NCBI RefSeq assembly: GCF_002902345.1
Contig: NZ_PPQB01000029.1
Location: forward strand, 51,489 to 110,945
Source: Staphylococcus arlettae
GTDB taxonomy: Bacteria; Bacillota; Bacilli; Staphylococcales; Staphylococcaceae
Direction of reading: 5' to 3'
Length of the DNA: 59,457 bases
Shown here: in pieces, positions 1-10,046 of the stretch
How the letters are laid out: the number at the start of each line of letters is the position of its first letter
Position numbering within the stretch: position 1 is the first letter of the stretch
Position numbers and translations under genes: made by a program
Notes under the pieces: generated by a model
What the model saw: the letters and a program-made list of their open reading frames with translations, nothing else
Databases searched by the model: none
What the model was told of the DNA's origin: nothing

Positions 1-6
1 CCATTA

Positions 7-79
7 GAGCCATTAGCTCAGTTGGTAGAGCATCTGACTTTTAATCAGAGGGTCAGAGGTTCGAATCCTCTATGGCTCA
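7..79 (+). tRNA. tRNA-Lys (anticodon TTT)
   Basis: A complete cloverleaf can be drawn. The acceptor GAGCCAT (7-13) pairs with ATGGCTC (72-78). The anticodon stem TCTGA/TCAGA encloses the loop CTTTTAA with anticodon TTT at 40-42. The T arm contains GGTTCGAATCC. The discriminator base is A79. No CCA is encoded (CTA follows), so CCA must be added after transcription. The window starts six bases upstream, so this may be the last member of a tRNA cluster. Confidence 0.97.
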
Positions 80-84
80 CTATT

Positions 85-120
85 GAAGAAGTACTTTCAT
101 AAGAAAGTACTTCTTTTTTT
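85..120 (+). terminator. Intrinsic terminator after tRNA-Lys
   Basis: A 12-bp perfect stem (87-98 with 103-114) and a 4-base loop are followed by a run of T to 120. It sits directly behind the tRNA and would end that transcript. Confidence 0.85.
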
Positions 121-248
121 ATGAAATTTTATATACATTTTTTTTGATAAAATATACATGAATGTTGTATATAATGAATGTTAAATCAAAATTATGATTT
201 TATATGTATTTTGCCTGTCATGTCGGGCTTTCTCAGTACTAAGAAAAC

Positions 249-277
249 TTGAAAGATAGTTAATGATAACGTATTCT
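249..277 (+). promoter_or_regulatory. Putative sigma-A promoter of rocF
   Basis: TTGAAA (249-254), a 17-bp spacer and TATTCT (272-277) lie 35 bp before the rocF start. The match is reasonable but was found by eye only. Confidence 0.4.
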
Positions 278-311
278 TATATTAAATTCTTTACAAAGGG
301 GTTATGAGAAT

Positions 312-1214
312 ATGAAGAACATACATATTATTGGAGCACCATCTACATTTGGACAAAGAAAATTAGGGGTGAACTTTGGACCGGATGCTTTGAGATATGC
401 TGGACTAGTAGAGCGACTTAAAAATATAGGTCATTCAGTAGAAGATAAAGGAGATATTGCCGTTCCTGCTGTTGACGTTGAAAAATTCAAAGGTAAACAA
501 GAAGGATTACGCAATTTAAATGAAATTATTGAGGTTTCTGAAAATTTAAGTAATGCAGTTTCTAGCAGTATAAAAAATCAAGCTTTTCCACTTATCATTG
601 GTGGGGATCATTCTATTGCTATTGGTTCTATATCAGGGGTTAGTCAACATTATGAAAATTTGGGTATTATATGGTACGATGCCCATGGTGATTTAAATAT
701 TCCTGAAGAATCTCCATCAGGGAATATCCACGGTATGCCTTTAAGGGTATTGCTAGGGGATGGCGATAAACAATTAGTGAATATCTCTGGTTATGCACCT
801 AAAGTGAAACCTGAAAATATTGTATTAATAGGTATGAGAGACTTAGATGTTGGTGAGCGTGACTTTATCAGAGAAAATAATATCAAAACTTATACTATGG
901 CTGATATTGATAGAAACGGTATTAAGCAAGTAATGGAAGAATCAGTATCTTATCTAAAAGACAAAACAGATGGAATTCACCTGTCACTAGATGTTGATGC
1001 ACTTGATCCAGTGGAAACACCTGGTACAGGTACTAAGGTATTAGGTGGACTTACATACAGAGAAAGCCATTTTGCTTTAGAAATGCTGCACAATACTAAT
1101 TTGATTACATCAATGGATGTTGTAGAAGTAAATCCATTAATTGATCAAAACAATCACACAGCTGAACAAGCTGTCTGTTTAATGGGTAGTTTCTTCGGAG
1201 AAACTTTATTATAG
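312..1214 (+). CDS. rocF: Arginase
   Basis: Hydrolyses L-arginine to ornithine and urea in the cytoplasm, the first step of the arginase catabolic route. The 300-residue protein has the full manganese-cluster signature of the arginase/agmatinase family: GGDHS with H100, the DAHGD motif at 123-127 and DVDALDP from 227 (D227 and D229). Typical length is about 300. The ATG at 312 follows an AAAGGGG ribosome site. It is a single-gene unit with its own promoter-like sequence and a strong 19-bp terminator. It is clearly diverged from the S. aureus RocF I remember, which argues against this being S. aureus itself. The residues favour arginase over agmatinase or formimidoylglutamase, as does the [14 protein letters not shown] segment. 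Confidence 0.96.
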   Translation: MKNIHIIGAPSTFGQRKLGVNFGPDALRYAGLVERLKNIGHSVEDKGDIAVPAVDVEKFKGKQEGLRNLNEIIEVSENLSNAVSSSIKNQAFPLIIGGDHSIAIGSISGVSQHYENLGIIWYDAHGDLNIPEESPSGNIHGMPLRVLLGDGDKQLVNISGYAPKVKPENIVLIGMRDLDVGERDFIRENNIKTYTMADIDRNGIKQVMEESVSYLKDKTDGIHLSLDVDALDPVETPGTGTKVLGGLTYRESHFALEMLHNTNLITSMDVVEVNPLIDQNNHTAEQAVCLMGSFFGETLL

Positions 1215-1221
1215 TAAGTGC

Positions 1222-1266
1222 AAAAGACGTTTATGATGAATCAACTTTTCATCATAAACGTCTTTT
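1222..1266 (+). terminator. Terminator of rocF
   Basis: Perfect 19-bp inverted repeat (1222-1240 with 1248-1266) around a 7-base loop. The arms are A-rich on one side and T-rich on the other, so it could stop transcription from either strand. Confidence 0.85.
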
Positions 1267-1360
1267 ATTGTTATCTTATTAAGGGTATAAATAATAAGAT
1301 ATAATTTTGATAAATAATTAATTTAATGTCAAAGTTATTTATATAATGAACAGGCATGAT

Positions 1361-1389
1361 ATGACAGGCTAAGCGAAGATTGGTATAAT
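1361..1389 (+). promoter_or_regulatory. Putative sigma-A promoter of cdaA-cdaR-glmM
   Basis: ATGACA (1361-1366), a 17-bp spacer and a consensus TATAAT (1384-1389), 35 bp before the cdaA ATG. This is a near-consensus vegetative promoter. Confidence 0.6.
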
Positions 1390-1424
1390 ACATATTATGG
1401 GATTAGAATACCGGAGGAGATGTT

Positions 1425-2231
1425 ATGGATTTATCCAGCTTATTTGATAATTGGAACACTGTTAAAATAATAACAAGTGTACTAGACTTACTAATCGTAT
1501 GGTACGTACTTTATCTTCTCATTACAGTATTTAAAGGTACAAAGGCCATTCAATTATTAAAAGGAATTATCGTAATAGTAATCGGACAACAAATAAGTAA
1601 AATGTTGAGCTTAACGGCAACATCGCGCTTGTTCGATATAGTTATTCAATGGGGGGTATTAGCATTAATTGTTATCTTCCAACCAGAAATTAGAAGAGCT
1701 TTGGAGCAGCTAGGCCGAGGTAGTTTATTTAAGCGCTATGGTAGTAATATTAACAGTGATGAAAATAAACTCATAGTAGCTGTATCAAAAGCAGTGCAAT
1801 ATATGGCAAAAAGACGTATTGGTGCTTTAATTGTTTTTGAAAAAAATACTGGTTTACAAGATTATATAGAAACTGGTATTCCAATGAATTCCAATATTTC
1901 TCAAGAATTGTTAACAAATGTTTTCATTCCAAATACACCGTTGCATGATGGTGCTATGATTATTCAAGAAAATAAAATCGCCAGTGCGGCATGCTATTTG
2001 CCTCTATCAGACAGTGCTAAAATTGCTAAAAGCCTAGGTACGCGACATAGAGCAGCTGTTGGTATATCAGAAGTATCAGATGCGTTTACTGTTATTGTAT
2101 CCGAAGAAACAGGATCTATTTCAGTAACATTTGATGGCAAATTACGTAAAGATATATCCACTGAAGCATTTGAAGAATTATTGGCAGAACATTGGTTTGG
2201 TTCACACTTACAACAGAAAGGTGTGAAATAA
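1425..2231 (+). CDS. cdaA: Diadenylate cyclase CdaA (DacA)
   Basis: Makes cyclic di-AMP from two ATP. This second messenger controls potassium and osmolyte transport and cell-wall homeostasis. The 268-residue protein has three N-terminal membrane helices (about 12-35, 40-58 and 68-85), a short linker and a DAC domain with the catalytic DGA motif (175-177, in LHDGAMI) and GTRHRAA (205-211). The start is set by CCGGAGGAGA four bases before the ATG. It is the first gene of an operon with its regulator cdaR (1-bp gap) and glmM, an arrangement conserved in Firmicutes in which CdaR and GlmM are both known to bind and modulate CdaA. Confidence 0.97.
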   Translation: MDLSSLFDNWNTVKIITSVLDLLIVWYVLYLLITVFKGTKAIQLLKGIIVIVIGQQISKMLSLTATSRLFDIVIQWGVLALIVIFQPEIRRALEQLGRGSLFKRYGSNINSDENKLIVAVSKAVQYMAKRRIGALIVFEKNTGLQDYIETGIPMNSNISQELLTNVFIPNTPLHDGAMIIQENKIASAACYLPLSDSAKIAKSLGTRHRAAVGISEVSDAFTVIVSEETGSISVTFDGKLRKDISTEAFEELLAEHWFGSHLQQKGVK

Positions 2232-2232
2232 T

Positions 2233-3165
2233 ATGTTGGAAAGTAAATGGGGTTTACGCTTAATTGCTTTAGCTCTCGCTGTGTTTTTCTTTTTATCTGC
2301 AAATAATGTGTTTGGAAATATGTTTAATGCAGACAAATTTAGTCAAAAGACAACAGAGACACTTCAAGATGTTCCAGTGGAAGTAAAATATAATAGTAAT
2401 AAATTATATGCTAGTAAAGTACCTGAAACAGTTGATGTAGAAATATCTGGTCCACAGTCGCAAATTTTAAAAGCTGAAAATGGACAAAATATCAAAGTAA
2501 CACTTGATTTAAACAGTGAAAAATCTGGACGACATACAACACAGTTTAAAGTTCATGGCTTAAACAAAGATATAGATTATGATGTGAAGCCTAAAGAGGC
2601 TACTGTTAACTTAGAAGAAAAAGTAACGAAAAACTTAAAAGTTGAGCCAGATGTAAGTAGTAATGATGTCGATGCAGATTATAAAGTGAGTGAACAATCT
2701 GTTTCGCCTGATACTGTGAAAGTAACAGGAGGACAAGATCAAATTGATAAAATTGCGTACTTGAAAGCAACGTATAAAAATAATAGTAAAATTAGTAAAG
2801 ATACAACTGATGTTGCCAAAATCACAGCATTTGATAGAAACTTAAATAAATTAGATGTTTCTATTCAGCCAGAAGAAGTGAACTTAAGTGCTAAAGTAGA
2901 GCCATACAGTAAAAAGGTGAAAATTAAGACTAAAACAACTGGCAGTTTAGCAAATGGCAAAGAAATAGATGACATCGAATTAAGTGATAAAGAAGTAGAG
3001 GTTTTTGGTAACAGAAAAGAACTTGAAGATGTAGATGAGATAAAAGGTGAAATAGACTTAGATAATATATCAGAAACAACAGACAAGTCAGTACAGCTGG
3101 ATGTTCCGGATGAAGTATCTAAAGTAGAACCTAATGACACTACTGCAAAAGTTATAGTTAAATAA
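2233..3165 (+). CDS. cdaR: YbbR-domain regulator CdaR of the diadenylate cyclase
   Basis: A single-pass extracytoplasmic protein that modulates CdaA activity. The 310 residues show an N-terminal membrane anchor (about 8-25, LRLIALALAVFFFLSANNVFG) followed by repeated YbbR modules. These are recognisable by recurring 'DVPVEVKYN', 'VKVTGGQDQIDKIAYLKA' and 'VEVFGNRKELEDVDEI' segments spaced about 80 residues apart, giving roughly three to four modules. It begins one base after the cdaA stop, so translation is probably coupled. The ribosome site AAAGGTG lies inside the end of cdaA. The protein is lysine- and acid-rich, as usual for the family. Family identification rests on operon context and on the repeats. 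Confidence 0.93.
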   Translation: MLESKWGLRLIALALAVFFFLSANNVFGNMFNADKFSQKTTETLQDVPVEVKYNSNKLYASKVPETVDVEISGPQSQILKAENGQNIKVTLDLNSEKSGRHTTQFKVHGLNKDIDYDVKPKEATVNLEEKVTKNLKVEPDVSSNDVDADYKVSEQSVSPDTVKVTGGQDQIDKIAYLKATYKNNSKISKDTTDVAKITAFDRNLNKLDVSIQPEEVNLSAKVEPYSKKVKIKTKTTGSLANGKEIDDIELSDKEVEVFGNRKELEDVDEIKGEIDLDNISETTDKSVQLDVPDEVSKVEPNDTTAKVIVK

Positions 3166-3195
3166 TATAATTATAGAGCAAAAGGAGAAATAAAA

Positions 3196-4548
3196 ATGGC
3201 AAAATATTTTGGTACAGATGGAGTTAGAGGGATAGCAAATAAAGAGCTAACTCCTGAACTCGCATTTAAATTAGGGCGTTACGGTGGCTATGTTTTAGCC
3301 CATAATCAAGGGAAAAATCACCCTAAAGTATTAGTTGGAAGAGATACACGAGTATCGGGACAAATGCTTGAATCAGCATTAATCGCTGGTATGATTTCAA
3401 TTGGTGCAGAAGTAATGCGATTAGGTGTAATTTCAACTCCAGGTGTTGCTTATTTAACTAAGGCAATGGAAGCAGAGTTGGGTGTTATGATTTCCGCTTC
3501 CCATAATCCAGTTGCAGATAATGGTATTAAATTCTTTGGTTCAGATGGTTTTAAATTATCAGATGAGCAAGAACAAGAAATTGAAACACTTTTAGACCAA
3601 GAAAATCCGGATCTGCCAAGACCAGTAGGTGATGCCATTGTGCATTATTCTGATTACTTTGAAGGCGCTCAAAAATATATAAGTTACTTAAAATCTACAA
3701 TTGATGTTGATTTAGATGGTATGAAGATAGCATTAGACGGTGCACATGGATCTACTTCATCATTAGCACCATTTTTATTCGGTGATTTAGAAGCTGATAC
3801 AGTAACTATTGGTTGTAATCCAGATGGTTATAACATAAATGAACAAGTAGGCTCAACTCATCCAGAAACATTGGCTAAAACCGTAGTTGAATCAGAAGCA
3901 GATTTCGGATTAGCTTTTGATGGCGATGGTGATAGACTTATTGCTGTTGATGAAAATGGAGATATTGTAGATGGAGACCAAATCATGTTTATCATAGGTC
4001 AAGAAATGGCTAAAAATCATGAGTTAAATGATAACATGATTGTATCTACTGTAATGAGTAACTTAGGCTTTTATAAAGCGCTAGATGAAGCTGGAATTAA
4101 ATCTAATAAAACAAAAGTTGGAGATCGTTATGTTGTAGAAGAAATGCGTAGAGGTAATTATAACTTAGGTGGCGAGCAATCCGGACATATTGTTATGATG
4201 GATTACAATACTACAGGAGATGGATTACTGACAGGCGTACATCTTGCGGCTACAATTAAACTTACTGGTAAAAAATTAAGTCAACTTGCAGCTCAAATGA
4301 AAAAATATCCACAATCATTAGTAAATGTACGCGTTACAGATAAATATAGAGTAGAAGAAAATATAGACGTTCAGGAAATTATGACTAAAGTAGAAGTTGA
4401 AATGAATGGCGAGGGTAGAATCTTAGTGCGACCTTCAGGTACAGAACCATTAGTACGTGTTATGGTAGAAGCTGCGACAGATGAAGATGCCCAACGTTTT
4501 GCTAAAACTATTGCGGATGTTGTACAAGAAAAAATGGGCTTGGATTAA
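3196..4548 (+). CDS. glmM: Phosphoglucosamine mutase
   Basis: Interconverts glucosamine-6-phosphate and glucosamine-1-phosphate, feeding UDP-GlcNAc for peptidoglycan and teichoic acids. The 450-residue alpha-D-phosphohexomutase fold is complete. It has the phosphoserine loop SASHNP with S102, the metal-binding DGDGD loop at 242-246, the sugar-specificity loop GGEQSGH and the phosphate-binding RPSGTEP near the C terminus. AAAGGAG precedes the ATG. It is the third gene of the cdaA operon. GlmM from related bacteria also inhibits CdaA, so the operon couples wall precursor supply to c-di-AMP. A terminator with a GGGACAC stem follows. Confidence 0.98.
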   Translation: MAKYFGTDGVRGIANKELTPELAFKLGRYGGYVLAHNQGKNHPKVLVGRDTRVSGQMLESALIAGMISIGAEVMRLGVISTPGVAYLTKAMEAELGVMISASHNPVADNGIKFFGSDGFKLSDEQEQEIETLLDQENPDLPRPVGDAIVHYSDYFEGAQKYISYLKSTIDVDLDGMKIALDGAHGSTSSLAPFLFGDLEADTVTIGCNPDGYNINEQVGSTHPETLAKTVVESEADFGLAFDGDGDRLIAVDENGDIVDGDQIMFIIGQEMAKNHELNDNMIVSTVMSNLGFYKALDEAGIKSNKTKVGDRYVVEEMRRGNYNLGGEQSGHIVMMDYNTTGDGLLTGVHLAATIKLTGKKLSQLAAQMKKYPQSLVNVRVTDKYRVEENIDVQEIMTKVEVEMNGEGRILVRPSGTEPLVRVMVEAATDEDAQRFAKTIADVVQEKMGLD

Positions 4549-4563
4549 GATTTATAATATAGT

Positions 4564-4601
4564 AAAAGGATGGGACACGATTTGTGTCTCATCCTTTTTT
4601 T
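4564..4601 (+). terminator. Terminator of the cdaA-cdaR-glmM operon
   Basis: A 15-bp stem (4564-4578 with 4584-4598, one G-T pair) with a 5-base loop is followed by T residues to 4601. The core GGGACA/TGTCTC resembles other hairpins in this window. Confidence 0.85.
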
Positions 4602-4640
4602 GAACTGAAAATTTACGATAACTCATTATTGATACTGAAG

Positions 4641-5744
4641 TTATAATTGATTGTAAGCTGTTATAATCTCAGTAGTTAAGTGATCATCTGTTTTAGCATA
4701 CGTTTTCAAGAAACCATCTAATCCGTGAGTATCGATATATTTATTTTTTTCAACTGTTTCTTGATCGTTAACGTCATCGTATTTTAATAATAATGCAGCT
4801 AACTTAGTTAAATTGTCGTGTGGCAGATTGTGATTATAAAGATATGTCAGTGGTTTGATAATTCTATCTTTTGGCCCAATCTTTCTAAGAGTACCACGAC
4901 CTACTCGAGTTACTTCATCTGATAGATTAGGATTTTCAAAACGACCGATGATTTTATCGACATATTGTGCTTGTGCTTGTTCATTGAAGTTGAATTCTTT
5001 AGTAATATAAGCACTTGTTTCTTTTAATACCGCATGTAAACCATCTTTAATTTGTGAGTTTTTAATAGCTTCTAGTATTGTAGGTAATTGTTGATAAGCA
5101 CCTGCGTATGCTAAGAAAGCATGGCCAGTGTTAACTGTTAGTAACTTACGTTCAATGTAAGGTGTTAAATCATCAACATATTTAATATGGTTCAATTCTG
5201 GACCATGCCATGCGTCTTTTTCGACCACCCATTCGAAAAATGGTTCAACTACAACATCTAAAATATTGTCATTTGTTTGAATAGGTACTATACGATCTAC
5301 TGCAGAGTTAGCAAAATGAATATGATCACCTAATGGACCAGTAATATCTAATATTGCTTCTTTTAATGTATTCGTAGCCATGATAGCATTCTCACACGCA
5401 ACGATATTGACATGATTTTGTTTTTCTTTTAAATAAGGTGCAAAACTTTTTGCGATGATAGGTAAAATATTGACACCAACTGCAGTTGTAATTATATCAG
5501 CTTCTAATACAGCTTGCTTTAATTCCTCAGAAGGTTGTCCTGAGTTAATTGCATCAACGTTATGAACATGAGTTGTTGTTTTAGCTTCATCAGCTAAAAT
5601 AACATCGTATTCATGTTGTTGATCTAAGGCGTCAATAATTTCTGCATTAACATCGGCAAAAGTAACTTTAACCTGATTATCGGCAAGAATATAACCGATA
5701 AATCCTCGTCCAATGTTACCTGCTCCAAAGTGTAATGCTTTCAT
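4641..5744 (-). CDS. mtlD: Mannitol-1-phosphate 5-dehydrogenase
   Basis: Oxidises the mannitol-1-phosphate delivered by the PTS to fructose-6-phosphate with NAD+. The 367-residue protein opens with the dinucleotide-binding motif of the polyol dehydrogenase family (GAGNIGRGF, residues 7-15). It carries the conserved central segment around '[17 protein letters not shown]', where the lysine of this family's catalytic motif sits. Its ATG shares one base with the stop codon of mtlF (TAATG), so it is translationally coupled. It is the last gene of the mtlA-mtlR-mtlF-mtlD operon. Confidence 0.97.
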   Translation of the reverse strand: MKALHFGAGNIGRGFIGYILADNQVKVTFADVNAEIIDALDQQHEYDVILADEAKTTTHVHNVDAINSGQPSEELKQAVLEADIITTAVGVNILPIIAKSFAPYLKEKQNHVNIVACENAIMATNTLKEAILDITGPLGDHIHFANSAVDRIVPIQTNDNILDVVVEPFFEWVVEKDAWHGPELNHIKYVDDLTPYIERKLLTVNTGHAFLAYAGAYQQLPTILEAIKNSQIKDGLHAVLKETSAYITKEFNFNEQAQAQYVDKIIGRFENPNLSDEVTRVGRGTLRKIGPKDRIIKPLTYLYNHNLPHDNLTKLAALLLKYDDVNDQETVEKNKYIDTHGLDGFLKTYAKTDDHLTTEIITAYNQL

Positions 5745-6178
5745 TATGCTTCAGCCTCCTCAAATACTTGTTTGATTTCTTCAGCAGAAGAAGCATTAAC
5801 GATACGGTCAACATTTTCTTCTTCACTAAATGTGATTGCAATTTTAGATAGTAAATCTAAATGTTCACCATCTTTACCAGCGATACCTACAACAACTTTT
5901 ACCTCTTCGCCATCCCAGTCAATGCCGTTTGGAATTTGTAGTAAAGTTAAACCAGATTTTAAAACACTTGTTTTGGCTTCGTCAGTACCATGTGGAATAG
6001 CTAAGCCATTACCCATAAATGTTGAAACAACTTCTTCACGGTCTTTCATAGCTTGAATATATGCATCGGTAACTGCACCACTTGACACTAATGCTTGGCC
6101 AGCTTGTTCAATGGCTTCATTACGGTTGCTCACAGTTGCGTTTAAAAAAATGTTTTCGTTACTAAATAATTCAGTCAT
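5744..6178 (-). CDS. mtlF: Mannitol-specific PTS enzyme IIA
   Basis: Carries phosphate from HPr to the EIIB domain of MtlA. The 144-residue EIIA of the fructose/mannitol family has its phospho-acceptor histidine in [12 protein letters not shown] (H63). I start at the ATG at 6178 rather than five codons upstream, because GGAG stands 9 bases before this ATG and nothing suitable precedes the longer one. The resulting N terminus ([11 protein letters not shown]) matches the family. The start overlaps the mtlR stop by 8 bases and its end overlaps the mtlD start by 1. Confidence 0.95.
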   Translation of the reverse strand: MTELFSNENIFLNATVSNRNEAIEQAGQALVSSGAVTDAYIQAMKDREEVVSTFMGNGLAIPHGTDEAKTSVLKSGLTLLQIPNGIDWDGEEVKVVVGIAGKDGEHLDLLSKIAITFSEEENVDRIVNASSAEEIKQVFEEAEA

Positions 6179-8225
6179 AATTATCCACTCCATCTTGTAA
6201 TTTATTTTGTAATTCTTGTAAATAGCTTTGTTTCACCAATTCCCGAATGCGTTCGGGATATAACATAAGTGTTTCCAATTCAGTTAAATGATTTGCAAAG
6301 GCACTAGAGAAGCGGCTAATAATTTCAGCGCTAAAGTCATCCTCTGGTGCAAACATAGCAAGTAAATACTGAATAGTGTGTTTGTCATTTTGATCATCAA
6401 TAACTTCCATTGGCTGATTTAATATTGTAACTAATATATATGGACGCAAAATCAATCGATGTTTTAAATGAGGTATAGCGATTGGATAGGGGTCCAAAAT
6501 ATAATTTTGTGTCAATGAACGTTGTTGAAGTTCATCAGCGAATGACTGTACATCGTTTATAATTTGTTGTTGATATAAATGTGTCGTTAAATAATCATTT
6601 ATTTCTGCAACATCTGTATATTCAATATTTACATTATCAATTAAAGTTAAACCATTGCGTATATAACGCAAAGTATCATCTTGATGTTGAATACTTATGT
6701 TGATATTAGATTCAAGTTCAGACGATTGTTGTGACTGTGTTTGTTGTAGTTTCATGAAAGATGCGACATGATTAATATCTGTATCTGGTAACAACGGATT
6801 GACAGTTATATAAGGTGCGAAAATATCTAAATCAACCGTTGATACTATTGCTGCATAACGTTGTAAATCTAAATCAACTAAATCACCGACTGACGCTTGT
6901 GTCGTACTAGTGATATCTGGAAATGATTGTTGCAAGCGTGCAGCTAAAATTTGACTTGTACCAATTCCGCTACTACATACCACTAACACATGAAAATCTG
7001 TAGTAGCTTTCTTATTAATTGCACCTCCAAAATGAAGCACAATAAAGCCTATTTCACTATCAGGAAATTGCAGTTTAGGCCATACCATATAAAGTGCTTT
7101 CTTTACACTAGCAAATAATAAAGGATAATCTTTCTTGATCATGTCAGTTAAAGGATTATATGTCTCAATATTCGCTTTAAGACGATTTATTGCTGGAATG
7201 ATATGCAATTTAAGTCCTTCAATTAATGTTGCAGTATTATCAAATGAAATTTGCGAGATGCGTGATACTTGTGTAATAAAAGTATCAATTGGGAACTGTT
7301 CACTTTCATCACTACTATCTACTTGATTAGAATCTTTACGCTTTGCGCCACGTAAATGTATAGTAATAAAACCAATCTCTGCTTGATTAAACGCTACGCC
7401 ATAAATATGTTCCAAATGTAAACTTAAAGCAGTAGCTATTTCATGTTCAAATGTATGACGAATGTCATTATATAATTCATCGTTTAATGAAACATAATCA
7501 CCATTCAACATACGATCAATACTTAATACAATATGAACAGTTAATGTAAGGTAGCTTGATTCTGTTAGGGTGTAGGGTAAGCGACCTAAATGGTCCATAA
7601 GAATACGTTCTACTTGGAATATTTTATCCATGTCTACCATGTTTAATTGATTTTGGTTAATAGATTGATAGACAAAATGATTTTCAATGACTGAATAAAC
7701 ACTAGTACTATTTAAATTATTAACCATGAGTTGACTTAAGAGTTCTCTTTTTTTGGATTCAGGACCTTTTAAATAGATACCTTCTCCTCTTTTTTTCTGT
7801 AGTACCAGTTGATACTGTAATAATTCTTCAGTTAAGTCATCTAACAATTTAGTCAATGTTTGGATAGAGACACCAATTTCATGTGCTAAACTATATTGCT
7901 TTATAGATTCTTTTGATTGAATCAAAGCATAAAGTATAATGACCTTTTGTTCTTCTACTGATAAATCAACAGTGGTATGTTGTTGAATATATCGTTTTAA
8001 ATGTTCGATTTGAATAGTATTCCCTAATAATTGCAAACCTTTTTTATTAACGCGTTCTAAAGTGATATTGAAGTTGGCCAATGCGCTTTCAATTGATTTT
8101 AACTCTCTATGAACAGTACGAGAGGACACTGCTAGATGTTGAGCAATATCGTAAATTGTTACATATTGACCATGGTATTTAATTAACATGGCAATAATTT
8201 CTTTTTCACGAGTACTTAACAACAT
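6171..8225 (-). CDS. mtlR: PRD-containing mannitol operon activator MtlR
   Basis: A DNA-binding activator whose activity is set by PTS phosphorylation. The 684 residues show, in order: an N-terminal winged HTH (about 1-60, with [12 protein letters not shown]), a second Mga-like HTH (about 85-155), PRD1 (candidate histidines H231 and H290), PRD2 (H341 and H398), an EIIB-like domain with phospho-cysteine C417 ([10 protein letters not shown]) and an EIIA-like domain with H586 (IAIPHLKHR). All expected phosphorylatable residues are present, so it should be functional. It lies between mtlA and mtlF, as is usual in staphylococci. The likely target is the inverted repeat upstream of mtlA. Confidence 0.95.
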   Translation of the reverse strand: MLLSTREKEIIAMLIKYHGQYVTIYDIAQHLAVSSRTVHRELKSIESALANFNITLERVNKKGLQLLGNTIQIEHLKRYIQQHTTVDLSVEEQKVIILYALIQSKESIKQYSLAHEIGVSIQTLTKLLDDLTEELLQYQLVLQKKRGEGIYLKGPESKKRELLSQLMVNNLNSTSVYSVIENHFVYQSINQNQLNMVDMDKIFQVERILMDHLGRLPYTLTESSYLTLTVHIVLSIDRMLNGDYVSLNDELYNDIRHTFEHEIATALSLHLEHIYGVAFNQAEIGFITIHLRGAKRKDSNQVDSSDESEQFPIDTFITQVSRISQISFDNTATLIEGLKLHIIPAINRLKANIETYNPLTDMIKKDYPLLFASVKKALYMVWPKLQFPDSEIGFIVLHFGGAINKKATTDFHVLVVCSSGIGTSQILAARLQQSFPDITSTTQASVGDLVDLDLQRYAAIVSTVDLDIFAPYITVNPLLPDTDINHVASFMKLQQTQSQQSSELESNINISIQHQDDTLRYIRNGLTLIDNVNIEYTDVAEINDYLTTHLYQQQIINDVQSFADELQQRSLTQNYILDPYPIAIPHLKHRLILRPYILVTILNQPMEVIDDQNDKHTIQYLLAMFAPEDDFSAEIISRFSSAFANHLTELETLMLYPERIRELVKQSYLQELQNKLQDGVDNYD

Positions 8226-8252
8226 AGTCGTGTCCTCCTTTGTCTGTTTATA

Positions 8253-9779
8253 TTAATTTTCTTCTTGATTTAAGTTTGCTAGTAATTCGTCATATCTAGG
8301 GGAATTTAAGAAATTATCAACTGAGATATGAATAGCATTTGGTACTTGTTTGATTGCACGGTCAGTTAATTTTTTCTGAGTAATGACAAGTTGTGCATCA
8401 GATGGTAATTGATTAATTGCCGTATTAGTTACGTTAACGTCTTTAATATTTGCTTTTTTAAATTTATTACGTAACATACTAGCTCCCATCGCACTTGAAC
8501 CCATACCTGCATCACAAGCAAATATGACATGATTTACTTTACTATAATCATGAGCGTCTACATTTTCCGTATCATAATTATCTAATAAATCACCATCGTC
8601 GTCAGCTTCACTATTTTCTTGTTCACTAGCGTCAGTTGTTGCAGCACTTTCACTACTTGCTAATTTAGAAGATACACTAGATTTTTTACCTTTAGTTTCT
8701 TCCATTTTGGCAGTAGCTGCTTCAAGATCTTGTTTAGGTTCTTTTGTGAATTTTAAAATAATAGCTGATACTAAGAATGACACTAAAGTCGCTAAAACGA
8801 CACCTATAATCATGTATAGTAATTCACCTTTAGGAGAATTTAAAACATAGACTATAAATGACCCTGGAGATGCTGGGCTTTTGAATCCAAAATCAAATAA
8901 TGAGTAAGTTGCTACACCTGTCATACCACCTAAAATAACTGCGATGAATAATAACGGTCTCATTAAAACGTAAGGGAAATAAATTTCATGAATACCACCA
9001 AAGAAGTGGATAATTCCTGCACCGTAAGACGTTGCTTTAGCAGTGCCTTTACCAAAAATCATATATGCTAATAACACACCAAGTCCTGGCCCAGGATTTG
9101 ATTCAATAGTATATAGGATTGATTGACCTGCTGAAGCTGATTGGTCTGCACCTAATGGTGTAAATACACCGTGATTAATTGCATTGTTTAAGAAAACAAT
9201 TTTTGCAGGTTCAACAATGATACTTACTAATGGTAAAACGTGAGCATGAACTAATGCTTCTACTGCTACTGATAAAATATGCATTATAAACTGCATAATA
9301 GGAGCTAATATTTTAAATCCTACTATTGTCATGATGAAACCTAGAATACCAGAAGAGAAATTATTGAATAACATTTCAAAACCTTGTGGCGTTCTAGGCT
9401 GAATGAATTCATCGGTTTTTTTCATGAGCCAACCAACAAGTGGCCCCATAATCATAGCGCCTAGCAACATTGGTGTATCTGGTAATGCAACAATTACACC
9501 CATTGTTGCTACAGCTGCAATAATACCGCCTCGCATGTCATGGATTAATTTACCACCACTATAAGCGATTAATAATGGAATTAAATACGTAATCATCGGA
9601 CCAGCTAAGCCGCCCAAATCTTTATTTGGGAACCAACCACCGTCGATAAATATGGCAGCGATAAAACCCCAAGCGATGAATGCACCAATATTAGGCATAA
9701 TCATACTACTTAAAAATGACCCAAATGCTTGTACTTTACGACCAAGACCCTTCTTTTCTTCAGTCTGAGCTTGAGACAT
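8253..9779 (-). CDS. mtlA: Mannitol-specific PTS enzyme IICB
   Basis: Membrane permease that imports and phosphorylates mannitol. Residues 1 to about 340 are the EIIC channel with many hydrophobic helices and the conserved GGIHEIYFPYVLMRP segment. A variable acidic, Ser-rich linker (about 355-405) follows, then an EIIB domain whose phospho-cysteine lies in VIFACDAGMGSSAMGAS. I choose the ATG at 9779 (508 residues, MSQAQTEEKKG). The in-frame GTG three codons upstream lies within the AGAGGTG ribosome site itself. It is the first gene of the mtl operon. A candidate promoter and operator lie just upstream. Confidence 0.96.
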   Translation of the reverse strand: MSQAQTEEKKGLGRKVQAFGSFLSSMIMPNIGAFIAWGFIAAIFIDGGWFPNKDLGGLAGPMITYLIPLLIAYSGGKLIHDMRGGIIAAVATMGVIVALPDTPMLLGAMIMGPLVGWLMKKTDEFIQPRTPQGFEMLFNNFSSGILGFIMTIVGFKILAPIMQFIMHILSVAVEALVHAHVLPLVSIIVEPAKIVFLNNAINHGVFTPLGADQSASAGQSILYTIESNPGPGLGVLLAYMIFGKGTAKATSYGAGIIHFFGGIHEIYFPYVLMRPLLFIAVILGGMTGVATYSLFDFGFKSPASPGSFIVYVLNSPKGELLYMIIGVVLATLVSFLVSAIILKFTKEPKQDLEAATAKMEETKGKKSSVSSKLASSESAATTDASEQENSEADDDGDLLDNYDTENVDAHDYSKVNHVIFACDAGMGSSAMGASMLRNKFKKANIKDVNVTNTAINQLPSDAQLVITQKKLTDRAIKQVPNAIHISVDNFLNSPRYDELLANLNQEEN

Positions 9780-9815
9780 AATATGCACCTCTTTTTCTAT
9801 AATTTTTATACTTTA

Positions 9816-9845
9816 ATTGTAAGGGTTTTACCACGTTAGCCACAA
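9816..9845 (-). promoter_or_regulatory. Putative promoter of the mtl operon
   Basis: Read on the minus strand: TTGTGG (9845-9840), an 18-bp spacer and TACAAT (9821-9816), about 37 bp before the mtlA ATG. The poor -35 box fits an activator-dependent promoter. Confidence 0.4.
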
Positions 9846-9863
9846 TATAAACTAATTTCAACT

Positions 9864-9893
9864 TTGGCACACGATTCATGACATAATTGTCAT
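9864..9893 (-). promoter_or_regulatory. Probable MtlR operator
   Basis: Just upstream of the proposed -35 box are TTGGCACA (9864-9871) and an inverted repeat ATGACA-TAAT-TGTCAT (9878-9893, 6-bp perfect arms). Their TTGNCA/TGNCAA flavour resembles published MtlR sites in Bacillus and Geobacillus. The position, immediately upstream of -35, suits activation. The match is imperfect and judged by eye. Confidence 0.4.
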
Positions 9894-9967
9894 TACCAAA
9901 AATAGGTTTCATTGATTTACATCTTAATGAAAAATTTACAATTAATTTACTGAAAGTCATAAAAAGT

Positions 9968-9997
9968 TTGCCAAAGGATATATATAAGTTGTACAAT
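9968..9997 (+). promoter_or_regulatory. Putative promoter of glmS
   Basis: TTGCCA (9968-9973), an 18-bp spacer and TACAAT (9992-9997) would start transcription near 10004, about 43 nt before the ribozyme cleavage site. Confidence 0.5.
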
Positions 9998-10024
9998 AGT
10001 TTTATTGAGTGGAAGGAGGGCAAA

Positions 10025-10045
10025 GTGAAAGTAATATCAATTTAA
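10025..10045 (+). other. Possible 6-codon upstream ORF in the glmS leader
   Basis: A strong ribosome-site sequence GGAAGGAGGG (10011-10020) is followed four bases later by GTG. Read in frame it encodes M-K-V-I-S-I and stops with TAA at 10043-10045, one base before the ribozyme cleavage position. Whether it is translated cannot be told from the sequence. The SD sequence has no other gene to serve. Confidence 0.3.
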
Positions 10046-10046
10046 A

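Noticed and set aside
9760..10023. Minus-strand frame of 87 codons ahead of mtlA
   Set aside because: It covers the mtl promoter and the glmS promoter on the opposite strand, and has no family resemblance.
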